Below, piece after piece: positions 25,212 to 37,275 of a stretch of 64,000 nucleotides of DNA. Position numbers and translations under genes: made by a program. Every line of letters starts with the position of its first letter. Positions within the stretch are counted from its first letter, which is position 1. This stretch comes from Stercorarius parasiticus (lineage: Eukaryota; Chordata; Aves; Charadriiformes; Stercorariidae). The notes beneath the pieces are model-generated. The model ran no database searches, was not told the DNA's origin, and worked only from the letters and a program-made list of their open reading frames with translations. The stretch is taken from the NCBI GenBank assembly GCA_013396915.1, contig VWZL01005199.1, forward strand, positions 34,422-98,421, written 5' to 3'.

Positions 25212-27854
25212 AGTATTTCGTTCTGTATTGTTTATCCTGACAAAAATAATGTTAGTGATGTAAATCTATACAGTAGCTGGCTTTCCCCACATATTTGCAA
25301 CTGCCAGGGCAATAAATTTTAAGCAAAGACATGTACTGATGGATTGGAAGATAAAGGGACTTTGATTTATACTGTCAAACAATTTAGTCTTATGGCTTGG
25401 CAGCACTACCACGTTGATAAATTTAAGAAAAATATGGCTTTATAATAAGAATGAGTTGGTTTAATATCACCTAGAATATACACCTATGTTAGTTCATACA
25501 TTATTATTTAGAATGGAAAAATAAAAAAAGAACTCTTATAGAAATACTATTTTAGGACACCAAACTCATCAATAAACTATAACATACTAATTATTTATTA
25601 TATTGCATCACAAGCACTTATTAAAAGAACTGGAAATTTGTGTCAGAACTGTAGGAGAGAAAAGGTATCAACACAGGGAAAACGCCTGCTCAGTTCAAAT
25701 GCAGGGGAATAGACTGCTTGAGACTTAAGACTGCTTAAGAACTAACTTGCTCTGTATAGATACTGCTTAATGTTACCCTCCTCTGTTGACAAATCCTTTA
25801 TACCGTTAAAATATGTCTACTGTGAAAACACGACTGAATTTATTTGATCTTTCATACTAGTAATGAATTGGACAAGTATGATCCTGTGATAACTTGAGTG
25901 ACCTTCTATAGCCTATGAATAAGCCTTATGAATGTACGATTTCAGATAGGTTTGTTGTAATTTTAACAGGACTAACAATTTTGGTTAATAACAAAACATG
26001 ACTGTTTAGATGCAATGTACTGGAATTAGGAACGGGTTTCAAATTAGTACTACATTATATTCTGAAAAAAAATAGCATGATGTAACTCCAGTAAAGCAAA
26101 CATAAAATGGTGTAACATTATGGAACAAAAGATTCAAAAAATTACTTGTCAGCAGGGAAGTCAAAGGGGATTTTTCAGCTGAGGCTTCTCAGGGATTAAT
26201 TCTTACCAATATTTTATTTTAGCATCTGCAATTAAATATGAATTAAAAATGTGGATAAACCTTTCATGTGACATGAACTGGTAGATTGTAGATCATAGGC
26301 AGTCATTCAAAGAGATTCAGCTGACTGGATGATAAATGGACATATTTGGCTCACTGGTCCATTCATACAAAAACATTTTTTAAAACAACTGAAAATAAGG
26401 CCAGACATCTATGATGCCATAAAAAGAATTTGCTGCCAGAACACAGGTTTTCATCCAGGAGAACAGGTTAAAAAAGATTTAGGGTCCATAACAGAAAAAC
26501 AGCCTGTTGTGAACACCATTGGTGTGTTGCTGTATCAAAAGAGGGTAAGCTGATATTTAGATACCCAGGCAGAGGAGTAGTAATAGGAAATAATGATTCC
26601 TTCGGGTAGGATACTCATGATATTGATAATGAATCACCAGAATAGATGGAAACCACATAGGAGGCTGATGGATTAGAACCTTGAAAATAAAAAAAAAAAC
26701 AAAGCCAAACCACTGTTAAAGAAGACTTTATAAGGAAAGATTTAAAGATTTGAAACTGTTTAGCGTGTTAAAAGAAGGGTGACTAGATACCAGTATAAAA
26801 TCTGAATGCAGCCTACAAAACAATGTAAGGCCACAAGCAAGACTTTAAACAAATGATATGAGAATAAAATGTAATTTTTTTTTGTTTTAAACCCTTGTTA
26901 ACTTGCAGTGAATTCTGCATGTCCTAAGCTCCACAACACGTAAGACTTTTAACCTAAAAAGATCTCTAAATGCCTTCATATATTCTTATGTTGTCCCAGA
27001 TTTGACACACTCATAGGTAGGTATCTACTCCCCGTCTCATTTTCAAATTGGAACTGGATGTTTATTAGAAGGAATTGCTGTTTACTGAAGCCCTGGTTCT
27101 TGGAAAATCAAATCACTGGGTGGTTGCTTTGCCTGTAAAATCTATAATCTCTGCTGCTTTAAAATATAAGAAAGAGTGTTATGATTAAGTCTTGCTCCTT
27201 CCAAACATGATGTTATTCCAAACGATTTACAGCTTAGCCAAAAAGAACAAAAACTGTGGAACTATCATTGGCATCGTCTTGCTACGAGCAATTCTTCAGC
27301 ATCTTTGCAACGAATAAAGAACAATGATGAAGGCAAATACTAAGATGAAAATCAGGAAAACACACTGAAGTTTTTTCTTGGGAAACTTTCTTCAGTTAAG
27401 TACTAATTTTTCTAATAAAATATTGATTAAATATAGATCTTCGTAAAATTTGGTATATCCAAAATGTGCCCTAAAAAGGACTCTGCCATTTCAATATTTT
27501 ATGTTTCTCCCAGATGAGATTTCTTTCCCTTGTGGAATGAATATTTTGCAAGTTTGAAGGATATCACATAGCATGACTTTTATTTGAAACAAATGGAGGT
27601 GTTTATTATCAGTTTAAATTTCCTTAAGAGGCTCTTTTTGGATGTCTGGAAGAAACCAAAACTGTTCATTCACAGACTTCACATGAACATGAAAATTCAC
27701 TTTGTGATTATGAAGCCTTGTATTTTGAGAGCTATGGTTTAAATATGAGATAAATCTTGAATATAGTAATTCATTATTATAGAAATATGCTTCCATTCAA
27801 TAGGCTCTTATGCTCACAAAATGGAGGATCTTGACAAGTTGACGAGGTCCTTGG

Positions 27855-27876
27855 TATCTTGGTATATACCAAGATA
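27855..27876. repeat. Perfect 22-bp palindrome in AT-rich cluster
   Basis: An uninterrupted palindrome with half-site TATCTTGGTAT; each half is the exact reverse complement of the other. Downstream lie two near-copies of TATATGTGGACCTTTG / TATATGGACCTTGG (around 27884-27940) and a further ACCTTG/CAAGGT inverted pair. The cluster can extrude as a cruciform. Confidence 0.8.
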
Positions 27877-28489
27877 TATACTTGATATATGTGGACCTTT
27901 GCATATATATGAATATATATGGACCTTGGCAAGGTACCTTCAAATCACTGATATGTTGCAAATAAAGTTGAGAATTAGAGAGTTACCACATTTTTCTGAG
28001 GACCGTTTGTTTATCCCTCAGGCAAGACATTTTTGCAGGAGGGTTTCATACTGTTGGCCTGACTGTGTCAGTTCATTTCAGCTTCCCTCTGGAATCTACA
28101 CAGTAGTTCAATATTACTCATTTTTCATTCTTCACTTTGTTTTTATGGGGTAACCTGGCATCCTTCATGATTAGATTAAATTTTATCTTTGCATTAAGAA
28201 GGAAGTAGGGGACTGGCTGAGCAGTCAGCTGAGGTGTCATACATCTGTATCTACTCTAGGGGTGAGTGAATATTTGGTTACATTTTCTGCATAAAAGTTC
28301 TGCAAAATATTCTGCTCTGACATTGCAAAACATGAATGTCCTCCAAGAAGTTCTCAAGGGAAACTTAGTTTTTATAATGTGCAATTTAGCCTTCCACGTG
28401 GTGGCTCTTGACTTCTAGTGACTGTTTAAACTGTAAGCCCAGTTAGAGCTCATTCTTTCCTCAATTAATCTCTTTATTCACAGACATTC

Positions 28490-28720
28490 TGGAGAAACCC
28501 TTCATTTCACGATGGAAACTAAAATCCATATTCCACCTTCACACCAGTTAAACAAACCGATTGATGGGATTTCAATCTCTCCAATAGCCAAGGCTAGCAT
28601 GGCACGTGGTCTTACTATCATGGCTGCATGGGCCATTAGATTAGGACTGCATGAACCCTGTTACTACAGAGCCAGTTCTAGAAAGATCAGAGAGAGATAA
28701 GATTACTTGTTCCACACATG
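28490..28720. promoter_or_regulatory. Candidate conserved non-coding block
   Basis: Balanced, repeat-free sequence with GATTGATGG (28559-28567), which resembles a PBX-HOX composite site, and CATTAGATTAGG-type words downstream. A 62-codon plus frame (28512-28700) has no upstream acceptor and no domain I recognise. It may be an enhancer or may be nothing; conservation was not testable here. Confidence 0.2.
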
Positions 28721-29564
28721 CGATGAATAAATGATGACTTGTACTGAAGTCACAAAGTATTTTGCTCATGAACTCATTCTTATCTGACCATTTCAATTAT
28801 AAAACAGTTGGAAGAAATTCCAGTACTCTCATTCTACTTTGTAAATTTTTTTTGGAAGTATTTAATTAATTTACATTAGGAATATGAATAAGTTTTTATG
28901 TTACAGTTCTTGTGAGGGAATTGTTTAGTAACAACTTATACTGATTTTTCCACTTGACCAAACTGCAAAAACAACTCTAGTGTGAAGATGTTTTTTAACA
29001 CCTCAAAACTAATCAAATCCTTTGCTGTATTTCCTAACGTGTTGAAAATTATAGAGAAGATACAAAATGAACCTGAGTACCGCTGTAGATTTTGCCTACT
29101 ACATATCATACAGTTTTCTTCAAATTTATTAATGTAAAATGGCTGACATAATGCATGGCTGTTCTTAATTGCTGCCAGTACCCTCCTGCACATTAACTGG
29201 TGCTGTCAGCACAAAGATATGAAACATATCCTAGTGTTTTGCACCTGACCAGTTCCTTGAATACTAAAATAATTCCTTGTAGGTAATAGCATTAGCTCAG
29301 TTGAGGTGTTCTGTAACTCAGTGACAAAAATAAATATTCATTTTGGGTTTGGATTAATTCTGAAACACAGGAAACCTCACTAGGTGTTTTTCAGTGAAAA
29401 AAAAAAAGGAGAAATTGTGTTGAGACAAAGCAAGGTGCTTTTGCTTGCTGATGTAATATTAGCTTGCTGAGTTTTACAGAAAGCTTCAGTTTTACAGAAA
29501 GAAACCTTATTTCACATGAGTATATTAGGACCAGGACCTGGAGTACTATGTTCCCATCCTCATG

Positions 29565-29604
29565 TAAGTGAGCATTATCACTATTAAGTGAGCATTATCA
29601 CATT
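29565..29604 (+). repeat. 20-bp tandem duplication
   Basis: The 17-base word TAAGTGAGCATTATCAC occurs at 29565-29581 and 29585-29601, a period of 20. Recent-looking slippage duplication. Confidence 0.85.
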
Positions 29605-30539
29605 ATCATTAGCACAGGGCATTCTAGGCTTTGCAACTCCTGATACGCTAACTCTTGTAGAGTCATGCCTACTAGAAAGTCTGATGAGTACTGAGACATC
29701 CCATGCAAAACAGAAGAGCATCAAAGGGTGGAGAATGTTTAAACATCCTCTGCTACCCACATATTTAAATGCTAACTCTTGGAATATAATGCCTTGAAGT
29801 GAATAAAGGGGGTAAATTTAAGTTCATATGCGCTCAGAAAGGTGATGATTGGATTTTTGACCTGCTTCTTCAATGAGTTCATTAGGCTGTGAATGAAATG
29901 CAGATAACTCCTACTCCATCTTGACCCAAGGAAGGTGTATTGAGAATGCAGACCAGATTTGTCTTACTCGGTGCATTAAAAGTCATAAATTACGGTTTGT
30001 GAAGACATGACTCAGGTCTTATAATGGCTTTGGGGCACTCATAGTAACAGACACCTGAGAATGTTGATGGAAATAATTCTGGAGATGGGGACATCTCCAC
30101 AAAGTTTTGAAGATTTGAATTTTGTATTTGGGCAACAATGTAGGATCAATGCAGCACCCGCACACCCATCCCACTGAAACAGTTTTTCTTAAGTTGTATA
30201 TCACTGGTGATTTACTTTCTATGTCCTAACAGAGGAAAGCCAAGTCTTTATCCAAAAGAAAATGCCCCTTTTTGACATTTATACATGCCAAAAGACTTCA
30301 TTAAACTATATAAACTGAAGTGTTTACATAAAAACACTTCTGTCTTTGAATCAAACAACACTGACAACTTTTTTACTCTTTACTGGCTCTGAAGCAACAA
30401 TTAACTGTGTGTGACTGCAAAGTATAATCATCTTAAAAGCTAACTGAATGATTTGCATTTAGCTTTGAAGAAGATCATAAGCCATAGTGAAAAATTTCAT
30501 TATAGCAAATTTAATGTTTACTTTTGAGAGTTTTGTTTG

Positions 30540-30900
30540 GAATTTTTTTTCCCTAATATGCGATTTTCCATGGAATTGCAATAGATATATTATATGTCAA
30601 TAATATTATCTTTAAGCTTACATATATTTTCTTGATATACTTGGTTTATATAGGACTTAATTCTTCCTCACTTAATGAAGTTGAGTAATAACTTTACAAA
30701 TAATCCCATTGCAATAGAGCATTGTGCATTACAGCCCTTTTTAAATCGAGTAATGACTACAGTTAGTATGTAATTAAAAAAATATTATACTATCTTATAT
30801 TTTAACATTTATCTTTTAATATCATAATTAATTAATTGTTTTAATTCAACATTTAAATTAATATTTTTATCTTCCTCATGTTTCTTTTGGCAGGGATTAG
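30540..30900. promoter_or_regulatory. AT-rich block with many homeobox-like words
   Basis: Very AT-rich but not simple-sequence: ATTGCAATAG occurs twice (near 30578 and 30711), along with TGCATTACAG, GTAATGACTAC and several TAATTA cores (about 30772 and 30825-30836). The texture resembles deeply conserved non-coding elements near developmental genes, or a nuclear-matrix attachment region. Inference only. Confidence 0.22.
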
Positions 30901-31049
30901 GCTGGTAATTTTTATTTGGTGTGTGTTTACGAACTTCAGGCTAAATTTTGCAATCCTTTGTTCATGACCGTGAGCACTTACTCAAGTAGTCTCATCACTA
31001 GTAATTTTCTTGTGACCAAGTGCCTTGATCACCCGCTTATCCATTTTTC

Positions 31050-31220
31050 CTTCAAGCTCATTGGTGCTATGCATTAACACCCACAATTTTCTCCTCATTT
31101 AAATCCCTCCTTAAAAGCTACCGCTTTTTTAATGACTACAAATCACTCTAGTCTAGCCCTGCTTACTCAAGTGGCAAGTTGATTTCTGCCTTTTTGCTAA
31201 ACTCTATTTGTTTTGTTGCT
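31050..31220 (+). repeat. Possible ancient amniote repeat remnant
   Basis: The order CTCATTTAAATCCCTCCTTAAAAG, split here as CTCATTTAAATCC and CTCCTTAAAAG, then ATGACTACAAATCACT, resembles a diverged repeat common in turtles ('aaatccctccttaaaactcacct...gatgcctacaaaaaa'). The recall is from memory and the match is short. Confidence 0.28.
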
Positions 31221-34200
31221 TCATTCACCAACTTACCCAGCTTAGTGTGCAGGGAAAAGCCAGAGATGCTATACATCTCGGATGGGGCATGCTCAGGATC
31301 TTTAGTTTGAAGAAAGGATGTACATTGACTCGCATAATTTTATCTTGGTTAAACTGAAGTGGACTTCTGAGGATAGCCGTGATGTCACCACAAAAAGTGA
31401 TGCCCTACCTAACGGGTGCAGGTCTGAAAGTAAGCTATAATAGGCTGGACGCCACTCAGTGAAATGAATGTTGGCATTTTCTTATATCAGCAGAACAGTG
31501 CTGTTCAGCTTTTTTGTTGAAAGAGTTGAGTTTTTCTAAAAATGTACCTGAAGTGAGATACGTGCCATAGAAAATACAATCCAAACAGCTAAAGTTTGAC
31601 ATCTTAAAAGCAACAGAAGAGCACTTTACAATGGAAAATGGTGGGCTGCTCTAAACTGTAGGATTCACTACCAGGGAAAAAAAAAAAAAAGTCAGAAAAA
31701 ACCCAGGATTTTCATAAACATTTCAAGGTAGAAATGCAATATGAAACAAATTATATGTCAATTAACCTTGGGTTCTATTGCAAAAAATGTTCACAATCTT
31801 ATTTTTCACAAGTGTCTGCAGAAACTTGGATCAAACATTTTGGTGTGTGGAGCTTCCATGGTAACAGGAGAAAGGAAGCAAAACAAGATCCATGGATCCG
31901 GGCTAATTTAAGCATCTGATTACTGTTGTGATGGAGTAAATGCAAGGTACTTAATGACATTTCAGAAATTTGCAAGTTGTCTATGTTCAATGGGAAGCTA
32001 AGAGAAAAGTGAGAAAATATAATAAAATATAAACCAAAGGTTTGTTATCTGATTCAGAATACAATAATATAACCGTATCTCCCCAGTTAAAGCTGTCTGG
32101 AGAGCTTTGTGTGGTGTATCCATAGCTATCTGTGTATTAAAAAGGTCTATCAAAGGATCTGACAATATGAAGATATTTTGCTGAACCTATTTTTCATGAG
32201 AATACTTGGCTTGAGAATCCAGAGTAAATTCTGTAAATGTTTACTTTTATCCTAAAAACATTTCTTAGATGTAAGGTTACATAAGCTAATGGGTAATTTG
32301 CCTGTTTTATGAATTGGAATTGGCTTTATCATCATAATCTTTATTGCTAGTTATTTTGAATTTGAGTTGTGGAAGTAGAATGACCAATTTCTCTGTCAAC
32401 CTTATTAGCAATATTATAGATTAATTAGGTCCACAGTGACCTGATTAGTTTACAAAACATTAAACATAAAAGACTTGTTCATTTTTATTGAGACAGGCAG
32501 TATGATATTTACAATTCTCTTAATGTATCGCATAAACTTTGCTTTGAAGTTTCTGGTTAAATCTTAAAATAGTGGCAATTTTTGAAGGAAAGAAATACCT
32601 TCACCTGTGTCATTGAAGATTCAGTTTGATCATTTGAGGCCAAACAAAAACTTGTGGTAAGAAATTTTTTTCTTCCTTTGTCTCAGCAGCACAGGATTTC
32701 AGCTGTATGTTTCATTCCATCAGTCAAGAAGGGGTGTTACTATGCCAAGCTACATTTCAGAGACAAACTGGCAAATAGCATTAAACATATACAGCGTCAG
32801 ACAGGTCATGGTGGAAAAAGCAGATTAACTCAAGTATCTTGTGTTAATAATGGTGTTTTGGTGGTAGTTTAGATGAAATTTTATCTATAGTCACAACAAT
32901 AGACATTTTTCCTTTTAAATACTGTAATTAGTTGTAAAATGAGAGCATGCAGCCTTCATTGGGGCTTATCTTGTTCTGTATCTCTTCCAGGGTGATGACA
33001 ACAGGTGAAGTATTTTGTAACCAATATGCCAGTGTTAATAACATATAGTTTTATAGATGTTTCTAGAACTCAGAATAAACTGCAAAGTGGAATGATAGCT
33101 ATTTCACTCAGTAAAAAAAAATAATGTGAGATGACCCTGTTTTAAAAACCTACTTGTGTGGCTTTAGTGTGCTTACTCAGTAATGTCTTTATTAATACAT
33201 GTAGCGGTCGCTGTATATTTATTAATATACTCTGTTTTAAGACTTCTGTAAAATATCTCTAAAGTTAAAATCTGTTGACACTTTCATTCAGGTCTTCTCC
33301 TTACAGAACAACTTCTTGGCAAGAAGTGAACCCCACTTAGAAACACTGAAATATGCGCTTTTCCCTCCCTGGTTCCCTCTCACAAGCAGCCGTTTGTTTG
33401 TTAGATTTAATAGTTAAGTTTGTCAATTTTGGTAGAACAAATTGACTCAGAAGGTTAAAGTTGTTAACATGATTGCATTATACTAAAGAGTTAAATGAGT
33501 TGTGAGGGTGTCAAAGTTCTAGAACTAACCTATCTCATTTTCATTGCAAATACAGACTCTTAAATATTTCTTGGGCCTTTCACTAAATGTACAGAAGGGA
33601 AAAAAAGTAAATTAGCTAAAATGCTAACAAAGTAAAATTACCGAGACCTCCATTTTCTTATCAATCTTTATTCCTGTTGCTATAAACTGCAGAGAGTCTA
33701 TAAAGACAATTTTTTTTGGTTCTAATAGCTTTATAGATTGTTTTAAAAGATGGTACTGTTTGGAGGAGAGAAGCAAGAGTTTAGGAGGAAATTATTAGCT
33801 AAGATGGCTTAGAAGGCCTTATTTCCTTTTCCTTTAAGACACAACAAGAAAATTCACACAAGAGGTGAGTGAAAATGGTAGCAAAGATTTTAAATTCTGA
33901 CTCTGGTACTTTCTCACACTTTTGTGCCTGGAGAAAGGAAGAACATGGGATCTTAGCAGCCACTCTAAAATCTGGTGAACTCTTTGAGACATCTCTTTTT
34001 GCTTTTTCTCTCACTGCAAAAAAAAAACAAACCACAAATGAAAAAAACCAAAACACTACGCTAACATGCTTTTCTTAAGACAAACAAACAGAAGAGCAAT
34101 CCTCTGGAAAAAAGTTAAAGAGAAGAAGTAAACCAAGAAAGAAAAAAAATCATGACTGAAGGAAGGACAGGATCATCAGTTTTGTTTAATAAAGGTTTGA

Positions 34201-35852
34201 CATCTGGTTGGATCAGATGATGTTGTCTTCTAAGTGCCTCACTCTTGCCCTGTTCTGCTCAGCACATTTTCAGGATTCAAGCCTCTGGTCCTTATGAACT
34301 CCCTCTACCCCCTCTGTCAGCTCCAAGAGCATGAAAATCCACCTTCTCTTCTCTTGTTTTCAATGATACATTCTGCAGTGCTGGGATTTGTTTTGACCTC
34401 TCATTTAATAGCCCATCCTCCCTACATTCAAACCAGGCTGTAGACGCCTTGGTTTCGACAGGCTGAATGTTTTTGCCAACTTTGCTGCGCCCTTATATGT
34501 AAGGAGCTGATCTGCACTTTTGCTCCCTAAGATAACTTGAGAACTTAAGGGTCTGCTAACAGATGTCGAGGGTAGGTTTCTGTATGGATCATCTTCCGCT
34601 GGCTGTCCTCTCACTGTGTCCCCCATGCCCTGCTATGTCTTTTGCTCCTGCAAGCCCCACGATCACACTACCTCTGTGTTTCTCATGTGTGGTCTAGGAC
34701 TCTGGTCCTTACTGCCAGATCTCCCTTTCTGCCTAAGCTTTCAGCCTATGCATCTTTGGCTCCACTGCAGTATGGACCCAAAGAACATAGTCAACCACTT
34801 TTGTATCATTGAAGCATCTAACTAAGCTTTCTAGCTGCGGATAGTTCTGTAAGAACTGGGTTTGCATGCAATGCCTTGAAAACTTTACTATGGCTTCTTA
34901 TTAAGACTACAAGCTTTTATTACTACCATAAACACATATGGAAGTAAAGAGTGGAAGTTTTCACAACTCATAAGAATCGAACTGTTGGCCAGGACAAATC
35001 TGATTTTTCCCTGTGGACTAACAATGTTCATTTGTTCCAGTCTTTGCAGGATCCAGTTCCGAGTAATCTGTCAGGATAAAAGAAAAAAATTTCTACCAGT
35101 TTAAAAAAGAAAAATAGAAGAAAAAAAAAAAAGAATTCTAATCTTACCCCTAACGTTGCTTCTCACTAGAGAAACTCCTTTTTCTTATTTTTTAAGTGGA
35201 GGCTGTAAGGAAGTTCCAGGAATCGTGAGACATAAAAATTCACAGTACTTTTAAGTTTCTGTTTCATTTCTATACTACACAGGCAAAGAAGCTAATTGCA
35301 AACAGTTTTCTTTCTTTTCCTAATGACATTTGCATGTTCAGACAACTGACATATGTAAAGAGGACAACGTACATAAAAGGTCTAATGAAGCCTATAGACA
35401 CATCCTGTAGACACATCTTTATCCTTGTCTTCCACTCCCCACAGTAACCATAGCTTCTCCTTCACTATCTTCTCTGTTTTATCCCAAATCAGGAGGAGTA
35501 GGTACGTACTGGTGATACTCAGACCTGCCAGTCTCATCAACACTGCAGATACAATACCCATCTTTATGAAAATACAGACTGATGACTGAAGAGCAAATGC
35601 CAGTCTGTTTTAGAAGAAAAGTTTTGCTCAATCTGTACAGTTATAGGAATTATTTTCCAATCCAGATAATTGCTGCTGATTAAAAAAATTCACACAAATT
35701 ACGAGAAAATAATCCATTTATCTGTAATATTTTTATGTAGCTGCCTCAAACAAAAAAACAAACTGCAGTGTGAAAAAAAGATACCTATGCCTGTAACACA
35801 AAACCTATTTAAGCTCCTTTTGTTAACCATATGTAGTAAAATTCTTGGGTCA

Positions 35853-35876
35853 TTTTATTTATTTATTTATTTATTA
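35853..35876 (+). repeat. (TTTA)n microsatellite
   Basis: Five to six TTTA units in tandem. Confidence 0.85.
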
Positions 35877-36247
35877 ACCAAGTAAAGTAGCCAAGAAAAT
35901 TAGTTTGGAGGAGCCAGATCCCAGAACTATTTTATAAACAAATCCTGGATTAAGATCTATTTGTGTACTCTGCAAAATATCATCCAGGAAGATTAGTTAT
36001 GTGCATAAAACACATCCTGTGAGCTTTTGAAAATCAATCAGGTGATATTTGGGGATTTCAAGTACCTAAAAAATCATGATAATCACAGGCTGAGGTTCAG
36101 TAATTGGACATATTTCTTTTGTTGCTTTAGAAGAGGTGTTGTCACTTATATCATTGAACTTGAAATAAAATTCATAAATAATTGAGTGATACTTTTTACT
36201 GCCTTGTTCAGGTTCTCGCAGTGCTGGACTTTTGAAAATTCACCTGA

Positions 36248-36263
36248 TTTTTTTTTTTTTTTT
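36248..36263 (+). repeat. Poly-T tract
   Basis: Sixteen T residues. It could be the reverse of an old A-tail; no adjoining retroposed gene is visible downstream. Confidence 0.85.
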
Positions 36264-36842
36264 AATTAGCACAACCTTGGCTAGTACCATGCCTCGAATC
36301 AGAGTAAAGCTGATGCATTATTAATAAAAAATTACTGGGAATGTTTTAAAAGAAGCAGATGTTCAACAAACTTTTAAATCTTGCAAAATTCAGAATTCCC
36401 TCCCTTTTGGCCTCTGCCAAAGCCATTTCCCACATTATGAGGGATGCCCCAACCTAGGTAACACCAAAGTCAGGCACAGTCTTCACTGTTTTGTCTTTAC
36501 AAGCAGGTCAGTACCACTTCTGAATTGTCCTCGCCCACATGCAGCTCATCAGTATATCATCAGTCCGGGAACAATTTTACTTTCATGTCATTTTAAAAGT
36601 AATAGCAAAAAGAGGCTTTCCTCTTTTAATTACAGATGCCAGAAGGCATTGCTCATGTAAATTCAGTCCCCAGAAGGCCATCAGCACTGGAGCGGTTTGG
36701 CCTGTGCCCCTAGTGCTAAGTGGGTGGATTACCAGGGCAAGGGAAAGTCTCACTTGGGTTTAGTCTCCAGTGCTGCATGAGTAAAGCAACTCAAACTGAA
36801 AACGTGCCTAATCGTGCTTTGCAATAGAAAGGGGGATAACTA

Positions 36843-37060
36843 CATTTAGGAGCCTGACCAAGGGGCTCCCTAAAGCTCCTATGGCTTTAGGGGGTGGTGG
36901 GAAATCTACGTTAGGTGCCTGCTGTCTCAGCTACTTAGTGAGCTTGGCGGTCCTGGGAGCACTTGGTACTCAGTAATACCCGCTCTGGTGGGCTCCCACC
37001 AGGCATCCTGCCTCCCTGAGCCAGCTGCAGGTGTGGGAGTGGCAAAGGAGGGCGATCATC
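36843..37060. repeat. GC-rich hairpin cluster, probable old interspersed repeat
   Basis: A GC-rich block in AT-rich DNA. It holds a perfect 9-bp inverted repeat, CCCTAAAGC (36868-36876) with GCTTTAGGG (36884-36892), and a perfect 8-bp one, CTGGTGGG (36985-36992) with CCCACCAG (36995-37002). The words ATTTAGGAGCC and TTAGGTGCC match the TTAGG.GCC theme also seen at 43927-43990 and 19257-19266, so these three may belong to one ancient family. Confidence 0.45.
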
Positions 37061-37239
37061 AGGTTAAAAAGACTGAATGATTAAGCACAAGAGATTGAAT
37101 TTATGTTACGTGGCAGCTCTAGATAGTCTTGTTGTGGGTTTGTTTGCTGATTGACTGTCTATCCAATGTGTTTGTTCAATAAAATAGGGCATATTTTGTC
37201 ACGTATGAATGGAACTTACTGGAATATGAAAGTCCCGCC

Positions 37240-37275
37240 TTCTAAAAATCTCAAAATCTTCTAAAAATCAAAATC
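37240..37275 (+). repeat. Imperfect 19/17-bp tandem duplication
   Basis: TTCTAAAAATCTCAAAATC is followed directly by TTCTAAAAATCAAAATC; the second copy lacks two bases. Confidence 0.8.

Noticed and set aside
34234..34850. GC-richer, pyrimidine-rich patch considered as a processed pseudogene or LTR
   Set aside because: No terminal TG...CA with a duplication, no A-tail, and no protein similarity on either strand.
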